DNA from: Verrucomicrobiota bacterium
GTDB lineage: Bacteria; Verrucomicrobiota; Verrucomicrobiia; Limisphaerales; UBA1100
Direction of reading: 5' to 3'
DNA length: 37,400 bases
NCBI GenBank assembly: GCA_030747505.1
Contig: JASLKQ010000028.1
Span: 1 to 37,400, forward strand
Positions 7,980-15,419 of the stretch are shown in pieces. Position numbers and translations under genes: made by a program. A model generated the notes under the pieces. It saw only the letters and a program-made list of their open reading frames with translations. It did not search any database and had not been told where the DNA came from. Position 1 is the first letter of the stretch. Every line of letters starts with the position of its first letter.

Positions 7980-8008
7980 TTGACCGGGTTGCGAGAGACC
8001 CTTAGTTT
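7980..8008 (+). promoter_or_regulatory. Candidate sigma70-type promoter for DAHP synthase
   Basis: TTGACC (7980-7985) is followed, after 17 nt, by TAGTTT (8003-8008). Transcription would begin about 3-10 nt before the ATG at 8018, giving a nearly leaderless mRNA. This agrees with the lack of a Shine-Dalgarno sequence there. The -10 box is weak. Confidence 0.45.
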
Positions 8009-8017
8009 ACCCTTTTT

Positions 8018-9031
8018 ATGATCATCGTTCTTAAGCCCAAACTGACCAAGCGGCAGGAGAATTCGGTTCTCCGCGAAATCAAGAAGCTCGGTTATGAGCC
8101 ACACGTGATGCGTGGGGTGGCCAGGACGGTGATAGGGGCCATTGGAGACGAAAAGAAAAATCCTTCCCTGGAAACCCTCTCCTCGTGGCCTCAGGTGGAA
8201 AGTGTGACCCCCATCCAGAAGCGCTACCGATTGGTTGGCCGCGAAGCTCATAAGAAGAATTCCACCATTAAGGTTGGCAAACACGTTGTCGGCGGCAAAA
8301 AAATTCAGATTATGGCCGGACCATGCTCGGTGGAAAGCGAGAAGCAACTCATGGAGACAGCTCATGCGGTCCGGAAGGCTGGGGCAACGATCCTGCGTGG
8401 AGGTGCCTTCAAGCCGCGTACTTCCCCTTATGAATTTCAGGGGCTTGGGGAAAAGGGCTTAAAACTATTGGCCAAAGCCAGTCAAGAAACGGGGATGCCT
8501 GTGATTACTGAGCTTTTGTCCCAGAGTCATGCGGATCTGGTGGCTGAGTATGCCGATATTCTCCAGATTGGCACTCGCAACGCGCAGAACTTTCAATTGC
8601 TAATTGCCGCGGCCCGCACCGGTAAACCGGTGCTATTGAAACGAGGAATGTCCATGCGTATTGAAGAATGGCTTTTGGCTGGAGAATACATATTGGCCAA
8701 TGAGAACCCGTTTTTGATGTTCTGTGAGCGAGGGATTCGTACCTTTGAAACCTACACTCGAAATACGCTTGATCTTTCGGCAGTCGCTGCTTTGAAACAG
8801 GAATCCCATTGCCCGGTAGTGGTGGATCCCAGCCAGGGATGTGGCCGTGCTGACCTGATTGTGGCCATGTGCAAGGGGGCAGTTGCAATGGGGGCTGATG
8901 CACTTTTGATTGAGGTGCATCCCAATCCTGCCGAAGCTTGGAGTGATGGAGCTCAGCAGGTTACGTTGGATGGATTCGGTAAATTAATGCGTGAACTAAA
9001 GCCTTTCATAAAGGCTGCCGGACGGACTTGA
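8018..9031 (+). CDS. aroF: 3-deoxy-7-phosphoheptulonate (DAHP) synthase, AroF/type I-beta
   Basis: The enzyme condenses phosphoenolpyruvate with erythrose 4-phosphate, the first step of the shikimate pathway. The 337 residues comprise an N-terminal ferredoxin-like domain (about 1-75; MIIVLKPKLTKRQ...) as in Thermotoga-type enzymes, then the barrel. Barrel motifs are IMAGPCSVES (98-107), GGAFKPRTSPYEFQGLG, TELLSQSHADLV, LQIGTRNAQNFQLL, LLKRGMSM, VVVDPSQGCGR and DALLIEVHPNP. In this subgroup the N-terminal domain is the feedback-inhibition module. No other aromatic pathway gene is adjacent. The downstream lipoprotein gene starts 1 nt after the stop. Confidence 0.95.
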   Translation: MIIVLKPKLTKRQENSVLREIKKLGYEPHVMRGVARTVIGAIGDEKKNPSLETLSSWPQVESVTPIQKRYRLVGREAHKKNSTIKVGKHVVGGKKIQIMAGPCSVESEKQLMETAHAVRKAGATILRGGAFKPRTSPYEFQGLGEKGLKLLAKASQETGMPVITELLSQSHADLVAEYADILQIGTRNAQNFQLLIAAARTGKPVLLKRGMSMRIEEWLLAGEYILANENPFLMFCERGIRTFETYTRNTLDLSAVAALKQESHCPVVVDPSQGCGRADLIVAMCKGAVAMGADALLIEVHPNPAEAWSDGAQQVTLDGFGKLMRELKPFIKAAGRT

Positions 9032-9032
9032 A

Positions 9033-9875
9033 GTGTGTCACCGTGCTCCATTAGTTTTGTCACTGTTGATGGTTGGGCTTGGATGCGGGAAACCGTCTGA
9101 TAATTCAGGGTCGGATGTGTCAACACAGGCTGCGGCTATGCCGACAAATGAAGTCCATCTTGAAGTGGTTTCATATGATCCAATTACTCAACTGGAGGGG
9201 AAGGAGGTGCGGTTTGATCGGGGTGATCCAAACCAGTTTCGCATCGGTTCAGTCATTCATGCGGCGCTGCGTAAAATGAAGAATCAGGCAAAGGCTGACT
9301 CTAGAGGTCTCAAACTGGTTCCTTCCAGGGCGGTCTCGGTTATGTCGATTGAGGAGATTGGACAGCTTACTGAGCTTGATTTAACGGGCCGGCGACTATC
9401 AAGTGTTGAGGGATTATCCCGATTGACGCATTTCACTTCGCTCTACCTTTCTGAAAACCGTTTGAGCCGTTTGCAGCCTCTGGCCAAACACAAGAACCTG
9501 TTGGCACTGACTCTGGACGAAAACCAGCTTGATGATCTTGCTGCCTTAAGTGGACTGACCAGTCTTAATCTGTTGAGCTTGGATTCCAATCTGATCTCCA
9601 ACCTAGAACCACTGGCTGAATTGACTCAAATTAAATATCTCTATCTGGGGAACAACCGGATTGCTCGGATCGAATCTTTAAATAAGCTGGAGAATTTAGT
9701 GACACTGGATTTGTCGGCAAACCAGATTACGGTACTCGATTCCTTGCATAGCCTATCCAACCTGCGATCACTCGGGTTGTTTGACAATGAGGGTCTCAAA
9801 ATGTCCGAAATAAAGGAACTTCAGAAAGCGTTGCCTAATTGCATCATCAATCACAACGTTGAAGAGGGGCAATAG
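9033..9875 (+). CDS. Leucine-rich-repeat lipoprotein
   Basis: A GTG start lies 1 nt after the DAHP synthase stop, which suggests coupling. The 280-residue product has a lipoprotein-like signal (LVLSLLMVGLGC, Cys18; the -3 residue is Gly, so the lipobox is only near-consensus), then a polar linker. Six or seven 22-residue SDS22/internalin-type repeats fill residues 112-265, such as LTSLNLLSLDSNLISNLEP and QIKYLYLGNNRIARIESL. This is a protein-interaction fold, presumably outer-membrane or periplasmic. The partner is unknown. A second LRR protein, fused to a cytochrome domain, lies about 0.9 kb downstream. Confidence 0.8.
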   Translation: MCHRAPLVLSLLMVGLGCGKPSDNSGSDVSTQAAAMPTNEVHLEVVSYDPITQLEGKEVRFDRGDPNQFRIGSVIHAALRKMKNQAKADSRGLKLVPSRAVSVMSIEEIGQLTELDLTGRRLSSVEGLSRLTHFTSLYLSENRLSRLQPLAKHKNLLALTLDENQLDDLAALSGLTSLNLLSLDSNLISNLEPLAELTQIKYLYLGNNRIARIESLNKLENLVTLDLSANQITVLDSLHSLSNLRSLGLFDNEGLKMSEIKELQKALPNCIINHNVEEGQ

Positions 9876-9921
9876 GGTTTTTCAGGTGCTAAAGTCGTGG
9901 CGCGAGTGTAAGATTTTTCTT

Positions 9922-10722
9922 ATGCAAAAAATATTGCTCTTTATCTTGTTTGCGCAATCCCTTTCTGCGGTTGAATTTGGAGGCAACCAGGGGAAATTTC
10001 ATGGGTTTACCATGTATGATTTCATGCTGGAAGGAGTACGATGTAAGGTGGTGGAACCAAAGAAGTCTGCACCCGGTAAGCCCTGGATTTGGCGTGCTCG
10101 TTTTTGGGGGCATCAACCCCAACTGGATGTGGCTTTGCTTAAGCGCGGTTGGCATGTGGCTTATTGTGATGTAGGTAATCTATTTGGCAATTCGCAGGCG
10201 GTAGCGCGCTGGAATGACTTTTATGGGCTTGTGACCAGCAAGCACGACTTCAATATGCGGCCCGTCCTTGAAGGAATGAGCCGTGGGGGATTAATTATTT
10301 ATAATTGGGCTAAGGCTAACCCATCCAAGGTATTGTGTATCTATGGTGATGCGCCGGTCTGTGATTTCAAGAGCTGGCCGGGCGGAAAAGGTAGCGGAAA
10401 AGGAGGAGGAGGCGCATGGCAGGTTTGTTTAAGGGCATATGGGTTTACCGAGGAGAAAGCCTTGAAGTTTAAGGGTAATCCGATTGATGGATTGGAGGCA
10501 CTGGCCAAGGCAGGGGTGCCTTTAATTCATGTGGTGGGTGATGCGGATATTGTGGTGCCAGTGGCTGAAAACACCTCAATACTTGAAAGACGCTACAAGA
10601 AACTAGGAGGTAGGATTAAAGTAATTCATAAAGCGGGAGTGGGGCATCATCCCCATAGCCTTGCTGACCCAGCACCGTTGGTGGAGTTTATTCTGAAGGC
10701 GCAAACCGGTGGCCAGAAATAA
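9922..10722 (+). CDS. Secreted alpha/beta-hydrolase-fold protein
   Basis: The frame is open further upstream, but the ATG at 9922 gives a signal peptide (MQKILLFILFAQSLSA) and 266 residues. The nucleophile elbow is GMSRGG (Ser120). A likely acid lies in VVGDADIVVP (Asp207 or Asp209) and the histidine in GVGHHPHSL (His242 or His243), so a full catalytic triad is present. KPWIWRARFWGHQPQLDVALL near the N-terminus is typical of secreted esterase-like hydrolases of Planctomycetes and Verrucomicrobia. There is a glycine/lysine-rich surface loop (GGKGSGKGGGGAW, about 154-166). The substrate is unknown; carbohydrate esters are a reasonable guess. Confidence 0.78.
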   Translation: MQKILLFILFAQSLSAVEFGGNQGKFHGFTMYDFMLEGVRCKVVEPKKSAPGKPWIWRARFWGHQPQLDVALLKRGWHVAYCDVGNLFGNSQAVARWNDFYGLVTSKHDFNMRPVLEGMSRGGLIIYNWAKANPSKVLCIYGDAPVCDFKSWPGGKGSGKGGGGAWQVCLRAYGFTEEKALKFKGNPIDGLEALAKAGVPLIHVVGDADIVVPVAENTSILERRYKKLGGRIKVIHKAGVGHHPHSLADPAPLVEFILKAQTGGQK

Positions 10723-10777
10723 CCCAACTTACAGTTGATCTTTCGGGGTCACTTGGTACGGTTTCGGCGGACCCGAA

Positions 10778-11755
10778 ATGAAATTTATGAAAAATCTTTC
10801 CCTGACTGTTGCGTTATTGGCTACAATTGTATTGGCGCGGGCAGATGAAAAATCCGCTATCGCTGCCATTGAAAAACTCGGGGGGCGCGTGCTTTATGTG
10901 GCCAAGGATTCCAAGGAGTATAATGTTACCATTACAAAGAATCTTTTCAGTAAGGAGAAGGGGTTCACTGCGGCAGATGCCAAGCTTCTGGCTGAATTGG
11001 TTAATGCGGTGGAGATTTCCTTTCAACATCCAGATACTGATGATTCCTGGGTCACGCCAATCAAAGGTTTGGGCAAACTCAAGAGGCTGCATCTGGAGAA
11101 AACCAAGGTTACAGACAAGGCCCTTGATACGGTGGGGGCTATTGGTAGCCTGGAATATTTGAATCTGTATAACACGGCGGTTACCGATGGAGGTTTGATC
11201 AAGCTCAATAATTTAAAGAAACTCAAAACTCTGTACCTTTGGCAGACCAAGGTTACTGAAGCAAAGGCCAAAGGGTTTCAGGAGTCCATGGCCAAGGCAG
11301 GGAACAAGGATCTGGCCATCAATCTTGGGGTCGATAAGGATTTCAAGAGTGTGAACACGGTCGCGCGTTTAAAGAAGCAGCGGGCTGCATCCACTCAGGC
11401 CGCCAAGGAGGCCGCCGCGAAGGCTGCGAAGGCCGAGGCGGAGAAATATGCGGCAATCAAGGAGCCCAAGTTCGAGAAAGACATTCTGCCGGTTTTCAAA
11501 CAGAGCTGCGTGAAGTGCCATGGCAAGGAAAAACCAAAGGGCAAATTCAGGCTCGATACCTTTGCTGAGCTGCAGAAAGGTGTCGATGGGGAACCGGTGA
11601 TCACGGCCAAGAAACCCGATGAAAGTTCACTCTATGAACTTATAAATTTGCCCGTCAGTGACGAGGCACGCATGCCCAAAAAAGGCGACTCCCTTTCCAA
11701 GCCGGTTATCGATCTTGTTCGCCGCTGGATTGAGCAGGGCGCAAAACAAAAGTAA
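10778..11755 (+). CDS. LRR protein fused to a planctomycete-type cytochrome c domain
   Basis: The product has 325 residues with a signal peptide ending ...IVLARADE (start at residue 1 or Met4). Residues about 70-165 form leucine-rich repeats of the V-T-D-x-G-L type (LKRLHLEKTKVTDKAL, LEYLNLYNTAVTDGGL). An alanine/lysine-rich helical linker (about 200-227) leads to a C-terminal domain starting PKFEKDILPVFKQSCVKCHG. CVKCH (244-248) binds haem, and the methionine in ARMPKKGD is a plausible axial ligand. This C-terminal part matches the PSCyt1 (PF07635) domain common in Planctomycetes and Verrucomicrobia. It probably acts in the periplasm as an electron carrier tethered to a binding partner. A strong terminator follows directly. 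Confidence 0.85.
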   Translation: MKFMKNLSLTVALLATIVLARADEKSAIAAIEKLGGRVLYVAKDSKEYNVTITKNLFSKEKGFTAADAKLLAELVNAVEISFQHPDTDDSWVTPIKGLGKLKRLHLEKTKVTDKALDTVGAIGSLEYLNLYNTAVTDGGLIKLNNLKKLKTLYLWQTKVTEAKAKGFQESMAKAGNKDLAINLGVDKDFKSVNTVARLKKQRAASTQAAKEAAAKAAKAEAEKYAAIKEPKFEKDILPVFKQSCVKCHGKEKPKGKFRLDTFAELQKGVDGEPVITAKKPDESSLYELINLPVSDEARMPKKGDSLSKPVIDLVRRWIEQGAKQK

Positions 11756-11775
11756 TAATTTTTTTACGATTTTCA

Positions 11776-11807
11776 CGCGCGCGGCTTCTGGGCCGCGCGT
11801 TTTTTTT
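11776..11807 (+). terminator. Rho-independent terminator
   Basis: CGCGCGGC (11778-11785) pairs with GCCGCGCG (11792-11799) around TTCTGG, followed by eight T residues. It lies about 20 nt after the LRR-cytochrome gene and is the clearest terminator in the window. Confidence 0.92.
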
Positions 11808-12127
11808 GACTTTGGAGCGAATTCCACGCACTAATTCAATAATTATGGGCGGCTGTTTGTTCTTTGAGCAATTATCCCTTGTTTTCACCATAGTTTGGGC
11901 TGGCATGGGTAATGCTATATACTTTGTACATACAGAGTTTGAACCGACTCTAAAACAAACAATAAAATACGTTAAACTAAAGAGGTCTGTTCAGCTCGAG
12001 GAGCTGGGGTAGCTTTGCTACCCCAAATTCTTTTTTTCTGGCCTTCATTTTCAGTTTACATTGGACATGGGGTGTTTTTGGTGTACTAAAAACCCCACAC
12101 TCAACCCGTGAAAATATAGCAAAGACT
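11808..12127 (+). other. Intergenic region with possible structured RNA or leader
   Basis: The 320 nt between two genes hold several signals. TGCTATATA (11913-11921) resembles an extended -10 box. From about 11928 come AGAGTT/GACTCT complementary arms, then CAGCTC-GAG-GAGCTG, and directly after that the terminator-like hairpin at 12006-12024 with a T-run. A further imperfect hairpin (TGGGG...TTTTT/AAAAA...CCCCA, about 12068-12097) lies just before the next gene. A 55-codon frame (ATG 11844 to TAG 12012) is also open and ends inside the hairpin, so a small protein is possible. I cannot choose between small RNA, attenuated leader and small protein. Confidence 0.4.
12006..12037 (+). terminator. 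Terminator-like hairpin (terminator or attenuator)
   Basis: GGGGTAGC (12006-12013) and GCTACCCC (12017-12024) form a perfect 8-bp stem with a TTT loop. After AAATTC comes a run of seven T. Since it lies 90 nt upstream of the next start codon on the same strand, it either ends a short transcript or attenuates that gene. Confidence 0.75.
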
Positions 12128-13201
12128 ATGGGCACACCTCCTCCAGCACCACAAGGCGATGCAGTTCCTGTTGACATGCCTTCCCAGTTGAATTCCCCAA
12201 ATGCTTCCAGTGACGCTATGGGCAAGCGCAAGAAAATTGGCATAATTGTGGGCAGTATTTTGGGGGTCATATTAATTGTAATAGCCGTCTTGTTTTTACT
12301 GCCCAAAGAAGAGGTGCCCATAGTTTTGGTTAAGCCATCTGTAGCTGACTATATTAAAGGTAAACGGTTTACCTATTCTCTCCCTGAAGAAGCCATTGAT
12401 GGATTGATACCTACCAACCTTGTTGCAGTATTGGGAGGTCAAATTAATAGTATTAAAGCTCAGCTAAGTTCCCAACCAGTTTTTATGCAATTTGGCACAA
12501 ATAACATTGTTGAATATGGGACATCAATCAAGGGGAGTGTTGCAAAAATTACTCAGGGTACTTACTCGGTTGATGGATTGAGTGTGATGCTTGCCAAAGA
12601 TGGGGGGAATGATACAGCAGTCTTTACCAAAGCAGAGCCGGGGATTGGTGATGAGTTTAATATGAAATTTGTTACAGGAAAGGACGTGAAGATAAAAATT
12701 ACGAATGTCGAGCCAGCGGAGCCTCTACAGGGAATGAACATGGCCATGATGGGAAGCTTGGGTCTGGGCGGAAGCATGCCTCCCGGCGGATTGGCGGGGC
12801 TTCTTCCCACAGGCGGGCTCCCTATTGGTTCTAGCCAGGGCAAAGGCAAGGGCAAAAAAGGCAAGGGCAAAAAAGGCAAGGGTCAGAGTCAGGGGCAGAG
12901 CCAGGGGAGGCCGCAGGCAGGTTATCCTGCCCGAAAAATGCAATGGACTTATGGAGCTGGAGGCAGGGATTTAGTTGGCTGGAAAGGGCTAACAATGCAG
13001 CAGGTGCATCAGTCTTTTGGGAATCCGGATTTGCGCGAAGACACTCCTGCTGGCGGAGAGTGGCAATATAACAATATGAATATTACCGATGCGCAAGGTA
13101 AGCCGCATCAGACAGTGACTTTCGTCTATATGGTTAATGGCATGGTTGTAGATGTTCTTTTACGTCCTCTTCTCCCGGCGGCGCCCAAGGCAGTTCAATA
13201 A
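12128..13201 (+). CDS. Membrane-anchored protein of unknown function with Lys/Gly-rich linker
   Basis: I do not recognise this 357-residue protein. Residues 1-31 are proline-rich and polar. GKRKK precedes a single transmembrane helix (about 37-58), which places the bulk outside the cytoplasm if the positive-inside rule holds. A folded domain (about 60-200) follows, then a Gly/Met-rich stretch, then a GKGKKGKGKKGKG tract (238-252) and SQGQSQG, encoded by two perfect 15-nt tandem repeats. The C-terminal segment (GLTMQQVHQSFGNPDLRED...GEWQY...VTFVYMVNGMVVDVLL) resembles SmpA/OmlA/BamE-like folds; this is a pattern judgement only. It is followed after 17 nt by a small lipoprotein gene, so the two may work together at the envelope. 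Confidence 0.75.
   Translation: MGTPPPAPQGDAVPVDMPSQLNSPNASSDAMGKRKKIGIIVGSILGVILIVIAVLFLLPKEEVPIVLVKPSVADYIKGKRFTYSLPEEAIDGLIPTNLVAVLGGQINSIKAQLSSQPVFMQFGTNNIVEYGTSIKGSVAKITQGTYSVDGLSVMLAKDGGNDTAVFTKAEPGIGDEFNMKFVTGKDVKIKITNVEPAEPLQGMNMAMMGSLGLGGSMPPGGLAGLLPTGGLPIGSSQGKGKGKKGKGKKGKGQSQGQSQGRPQAGYPARKMQWTYGAGGRDLVGWKGLTMQQVHQSFGNPDLREDTPAGGEWQYNNMNITDAQGKPHQTVTFVYMVNGMVVDVLLRPLLPAAPKAVQ
12845..12874 (+). repeat. Two tandem 15-nt repeats encoding a Gly-Lys-rich tract
   Basis: The unit GGCAAGGGCAAAAAA occurs twice in direct succession (12845-12859, 12860-12874) and is followed by a partial third copy. It is in frame, so copy-number change would alter the linker by five residues at a time without breaking the gene. 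Confidence 0.8.
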
Positions 13202-13218
13202 TTTAAAAGAAGAACAAA

Positions 13219-13614
13219 ATGAAATCAGTATATTTTTTAGCCGCGATCATGCTGACTGCAGGTTGCAACGATAAGGCGCATGAAAATGTGGAGAAATCTT
13301 CATCTCAGGTAGCCAGCACGTTGGAGGATGTTTCCAAGACGATTCGCACGGTTCAGCAAACTGCCAATGAAATTAAAAAGTTTTCCGAGGATATGGCGGT
13401 TACTGGCGAGCGGGTGAAGGGAATTAAAGGCGTGGAGTTAATTGGAAATTCCCAGTGGGAGTATAAAGTGGTTTCGGTCGATGATGCGAGTGCGGAAACA
13501 TTGCAAAATAGCCTTAACGACCTTGGTAAGGAAGGGTGGGAGCTTTCCGCGCGGTTGGGCAGTAACAGGCAGGCTAGTCTGGTCTTCAAGCGCCGAAAGG
13601 AACTGGCCGATTAA
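13219..13614 (+). CDS. Small lipoprotein with DUF4177-like C-terminal domain
   Basis: The 131-residue product has a lipoprotein signal with lipobox LTAGC (Cys16). A helical, coiled-coil-like region (about 24-65, SSQVASTLEDVSKTIRTVQQ) follows. The C-terminal part has WEYKVVSVD, then LNDLGKEGWELSARLG and LVFKRRK. This matches the pattern of DUF4177 (WEYkvv ... LnelgkeGWel ... FKR). The function of that domain is unknown to me. The gene lies 17 nt after the unknown membrane-protein gene, probably in one operon, and its stop overlaps the convergent oxidoreductase gene by 4 nt. Confidence 0.8.
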   Translation: MKSVYFLAAIMLTAGCNDKAHENVEKSSSQVASTLEDVSKTIRTVQQTANEIKKFSEDMAVTGERVKGIKGVELIGNSQWEYKVVSVDDASAETLQNSLNDLGKEGWELSARLGSNRQASLVFKRRKELAD

Positions 13615-14639
13615 AGGGCTACTCTTTTGCCCGAATCAATGGATTGCGCCGCTGCCTCGCAAAGTTCCACAGAGGTAAGGCCATCTTGCGCCGTGACAAT
13701 TGCGGGGGATATCCCTGATTGTATGGATTCCACGAGGTGGGCGATCTGACCGGTGTAACCGTCTCCTTCATCAAGCTTGAGGATCTGAGGTTCCTTGTCT
13801 GGTTCAAATAATTTTATGGCTTCATCATCGCGGGCTGAATCATAGTCCACCGTGGCGTTCTCAAAATTTACCGTGTAAGCCATATTGAAACCAAACCCCT
13901 TGGCCATCGCCCAGCTGCCTTCAGCCGACACTGCTGTGCCACACTCTACGGTGTATTGGGCGAGTACATGGTCAATTTCTCCACTCACCTTGGTGTGGCC
14001 CTGTGCGTACACGTGGCTGGGTCGCCCAAAACAGTAGGCGGCAAAGTCCGCATCGTGAATGTGAAGATCAAGCAAGGCGCCTCCTGATTTTTTTCCATCC
14101 AAAAAACTATTTTGGCCCCAGGCGGGGGCTTCAGCCACGCGGCGGAAACGTGCACTCAAGGGTTTCCCGAAACGTCCATCATCAATGGCGTCCTTCACCC
14201 ATTTCCATTCAGGCCAGAAGCGCAGGCACATGGCCGGCATGAAAAAGCCGGTGGCATTATCTGCAGCCCCTACGATTTCACGTGCCTGTGCACTAGTGCG
14301 TGCCAGAGGCTTTTCACAAAGCACATGTTTGCCTGAGGCAAGCGCGGCTAATGCCTGTTCATGATGCAGAAAAGTGGGGGTAGTGATATCAATGAGATCA
14401 ATCGATTCATCAGTCAGTAACTCATTCAGACTGCGGTAGGCGGTTACACCGGTCATGTCCAATTTGACCGGCTCATCGCTGCCCACATTGCCATGCACAT
14501 CAGAGAAATCTCCATTCAGATTACGGCCGCTGGGGTTGCATAAAGCACCAATTTCGATGCCTTGCAATTGTTGATAGGCGCGAATATGCGCTACGGCCAT
14601 AAAGCCGGTGCCAACAATGCCAACTCTTATTTGATTCAT
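13611..14639 (-). CDS. Gfo/Idh/MocA-family NAD(P)-dependent oxidoreductase
   Basis: The frame extends upstream, but MNQIRVGIVGTGFM starting at 14639 places the Rossmann GxGxxx motif at the normal position, giving 342 residues. EKPLART (109-115) is the family's catalytic EKP motif. The C-terminal domain carries GGALLDLHIHDADFAAYCFG, with the usual Asp-x-x-x-His/Asp arrangement. Members oxidise or reduce sugars, inositols or related polyols. The substrate here cannot be read from sequence. The gene starts 11 nt after the stop of the GT2 gene on the same strand, so the two are likely co-transcribed, which hints at glycan or sugar-nucleotide metabolism. Confidence 0.9.
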   Translation of the reverse strand: MNQIRVGIVGTGFMAVAHIRAYQQLQGIEIGALCNPSGRNLNGDFSDVHGNVGSDEPVKLDMTGVTAYRSLNELLTDESIDLIDITTPTFLHHEQALAALASGKHVLCEKPLARTSAQAREIVGAADNATGFFMPAMCLRFWPEWKWVKDAIDDGRFGKPLSARFRRVAEAPAWGQNSFLDGKKSGGALLDLHIHDADFAAYCFGRPSHVYAQGHTKVSGEIDHVLAQYTVECGTAVSAEGSWAMAKGFGFNMAYTVNFENATVDYDSARDDEAIKLFEPDKEPQILKLDEGDGYTGQIAHLVESIQSGISPAIVTAQDGLTSVELCEAAAQSIDSGKRVAL

Positions 14640-14650
14640 TCTTGTTTCCC

Positions 14651-15385
14651 TCAATTCTTTTTTGGCCAGCGACGCAATCCATGCTGGAGCCAAAGTCGCC
14701 AAACCATCCACACGGCTTCCCAGGCAATGTTTAGAGACATTTTGGAGGATCCTTCCACGCGTTCGGTGAAGATGATGTTCAATTCTGAGACCCGTAAGCC
14801 TTGGCGCCAGATTTTATGGGTCATTTCAATTTGGAAACTATAGCCGTTTGAGCGGACTGCTTTGATATCCACCGCTTCCAGCGCACGCCTGCGGAAGCAT
14901 TTGTAGCCGCCGGTGGGATCACTGAAGGGCATGCCGGTAATCCATTTCACATATTTGGCTGCTCCAAGGCTTAGCATTAACCGCCGCAGTGGCCAGTTAT
15001 TGACCCGTATGCCTCCGCGGTATCGTGTTCCCAAAACCAGATCGGCATCTTGCGCCTCCTTGATAAAGCGTGGGATATCTTCCGGGTCATGCGAGAAATC
15101 GCCGTCCATCTCGAAGATGAACTCATATTCATGTTCCAGGGCCCACTCAAAGCCTGCGCAGTAGGCGCGCCCCAGACCACTCTTTTCCTTGCGGTGTAAA
15201 ACATGTACATACTCATGTTCCTGCGCAAATTCATCGGCCATGCCCCCGGTGCCATCGGGGGAGTTGTCGTCAACCACCAGCATATCGACCGACAATTTAC
15301 CAAGAGCCTCTACAATGCCGGGGAGATTGTCCCGTTCATTGTAGGTGGGCACGATGACTAGAGCGTTATGTACGGTATCGGCCAA
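14651..15385 (-). CDS. Polyprenol-phosphate mannosyltransferase-like GT2 glycosyltransferase
   Basis: The 244-residue protein has family-2 features in order: ALVIVPTYNERDNLP (about 8-22), LVVDDNSPDGTG, EMDGDFSHDP (DxD at 94-96), VLGTRYRGG, and GYKCFRRRALE then IEMTHKI. This order is that of Dpm1-type enzymes, which transfer mannose (or a related sugar) from a GDP-sugar to a polyprenyl phosphate at the cytoplasmic membrane face. It lacks the C-terminal transmembrane helices of the DPM/GtrB forms, so it is the short soluble type. The donor sugar is not fixed by the sequence. A phosphohexomutase encoded upstream on the same strand could feed sugar-phosphate into the pathway. Confidence 0.9.
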   Translation of the reverse strand: MADTVHNALVIVPTYNERDNLPGIVEALGKLSVDMLVVDDNSPDGTGGMADEFAQEHEYVHVLHRKEKSGLGRAYCAGFEWALEHEYEFIFEMDGDFSHDPEDIPRFIKEAQDADLVLGTRYRGGIRVNNWPLRRLMLSLGAAKYVKWITGMPFSDPTGGYKCFRRRALEAVDIKAVRSNGYSFQIEMTHKIWRQGLRVSELNIIFTERVEGSSKMSLNIAWEAVWMVWRLWLQHGLRRWPKKN

Positions 15386-15419
15386 GTGAGGGAAAATAAT
15401 AGTCGGTCTGGAAGGTCAT

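Noticed and set aside
11844-12012. 55-codon frame ending in the terminator-like hairpin
   Set aside because: It could be a small membrane protein, but there is no ribosome-binding site or family match, so it is mentioned only within the intergenic entry.
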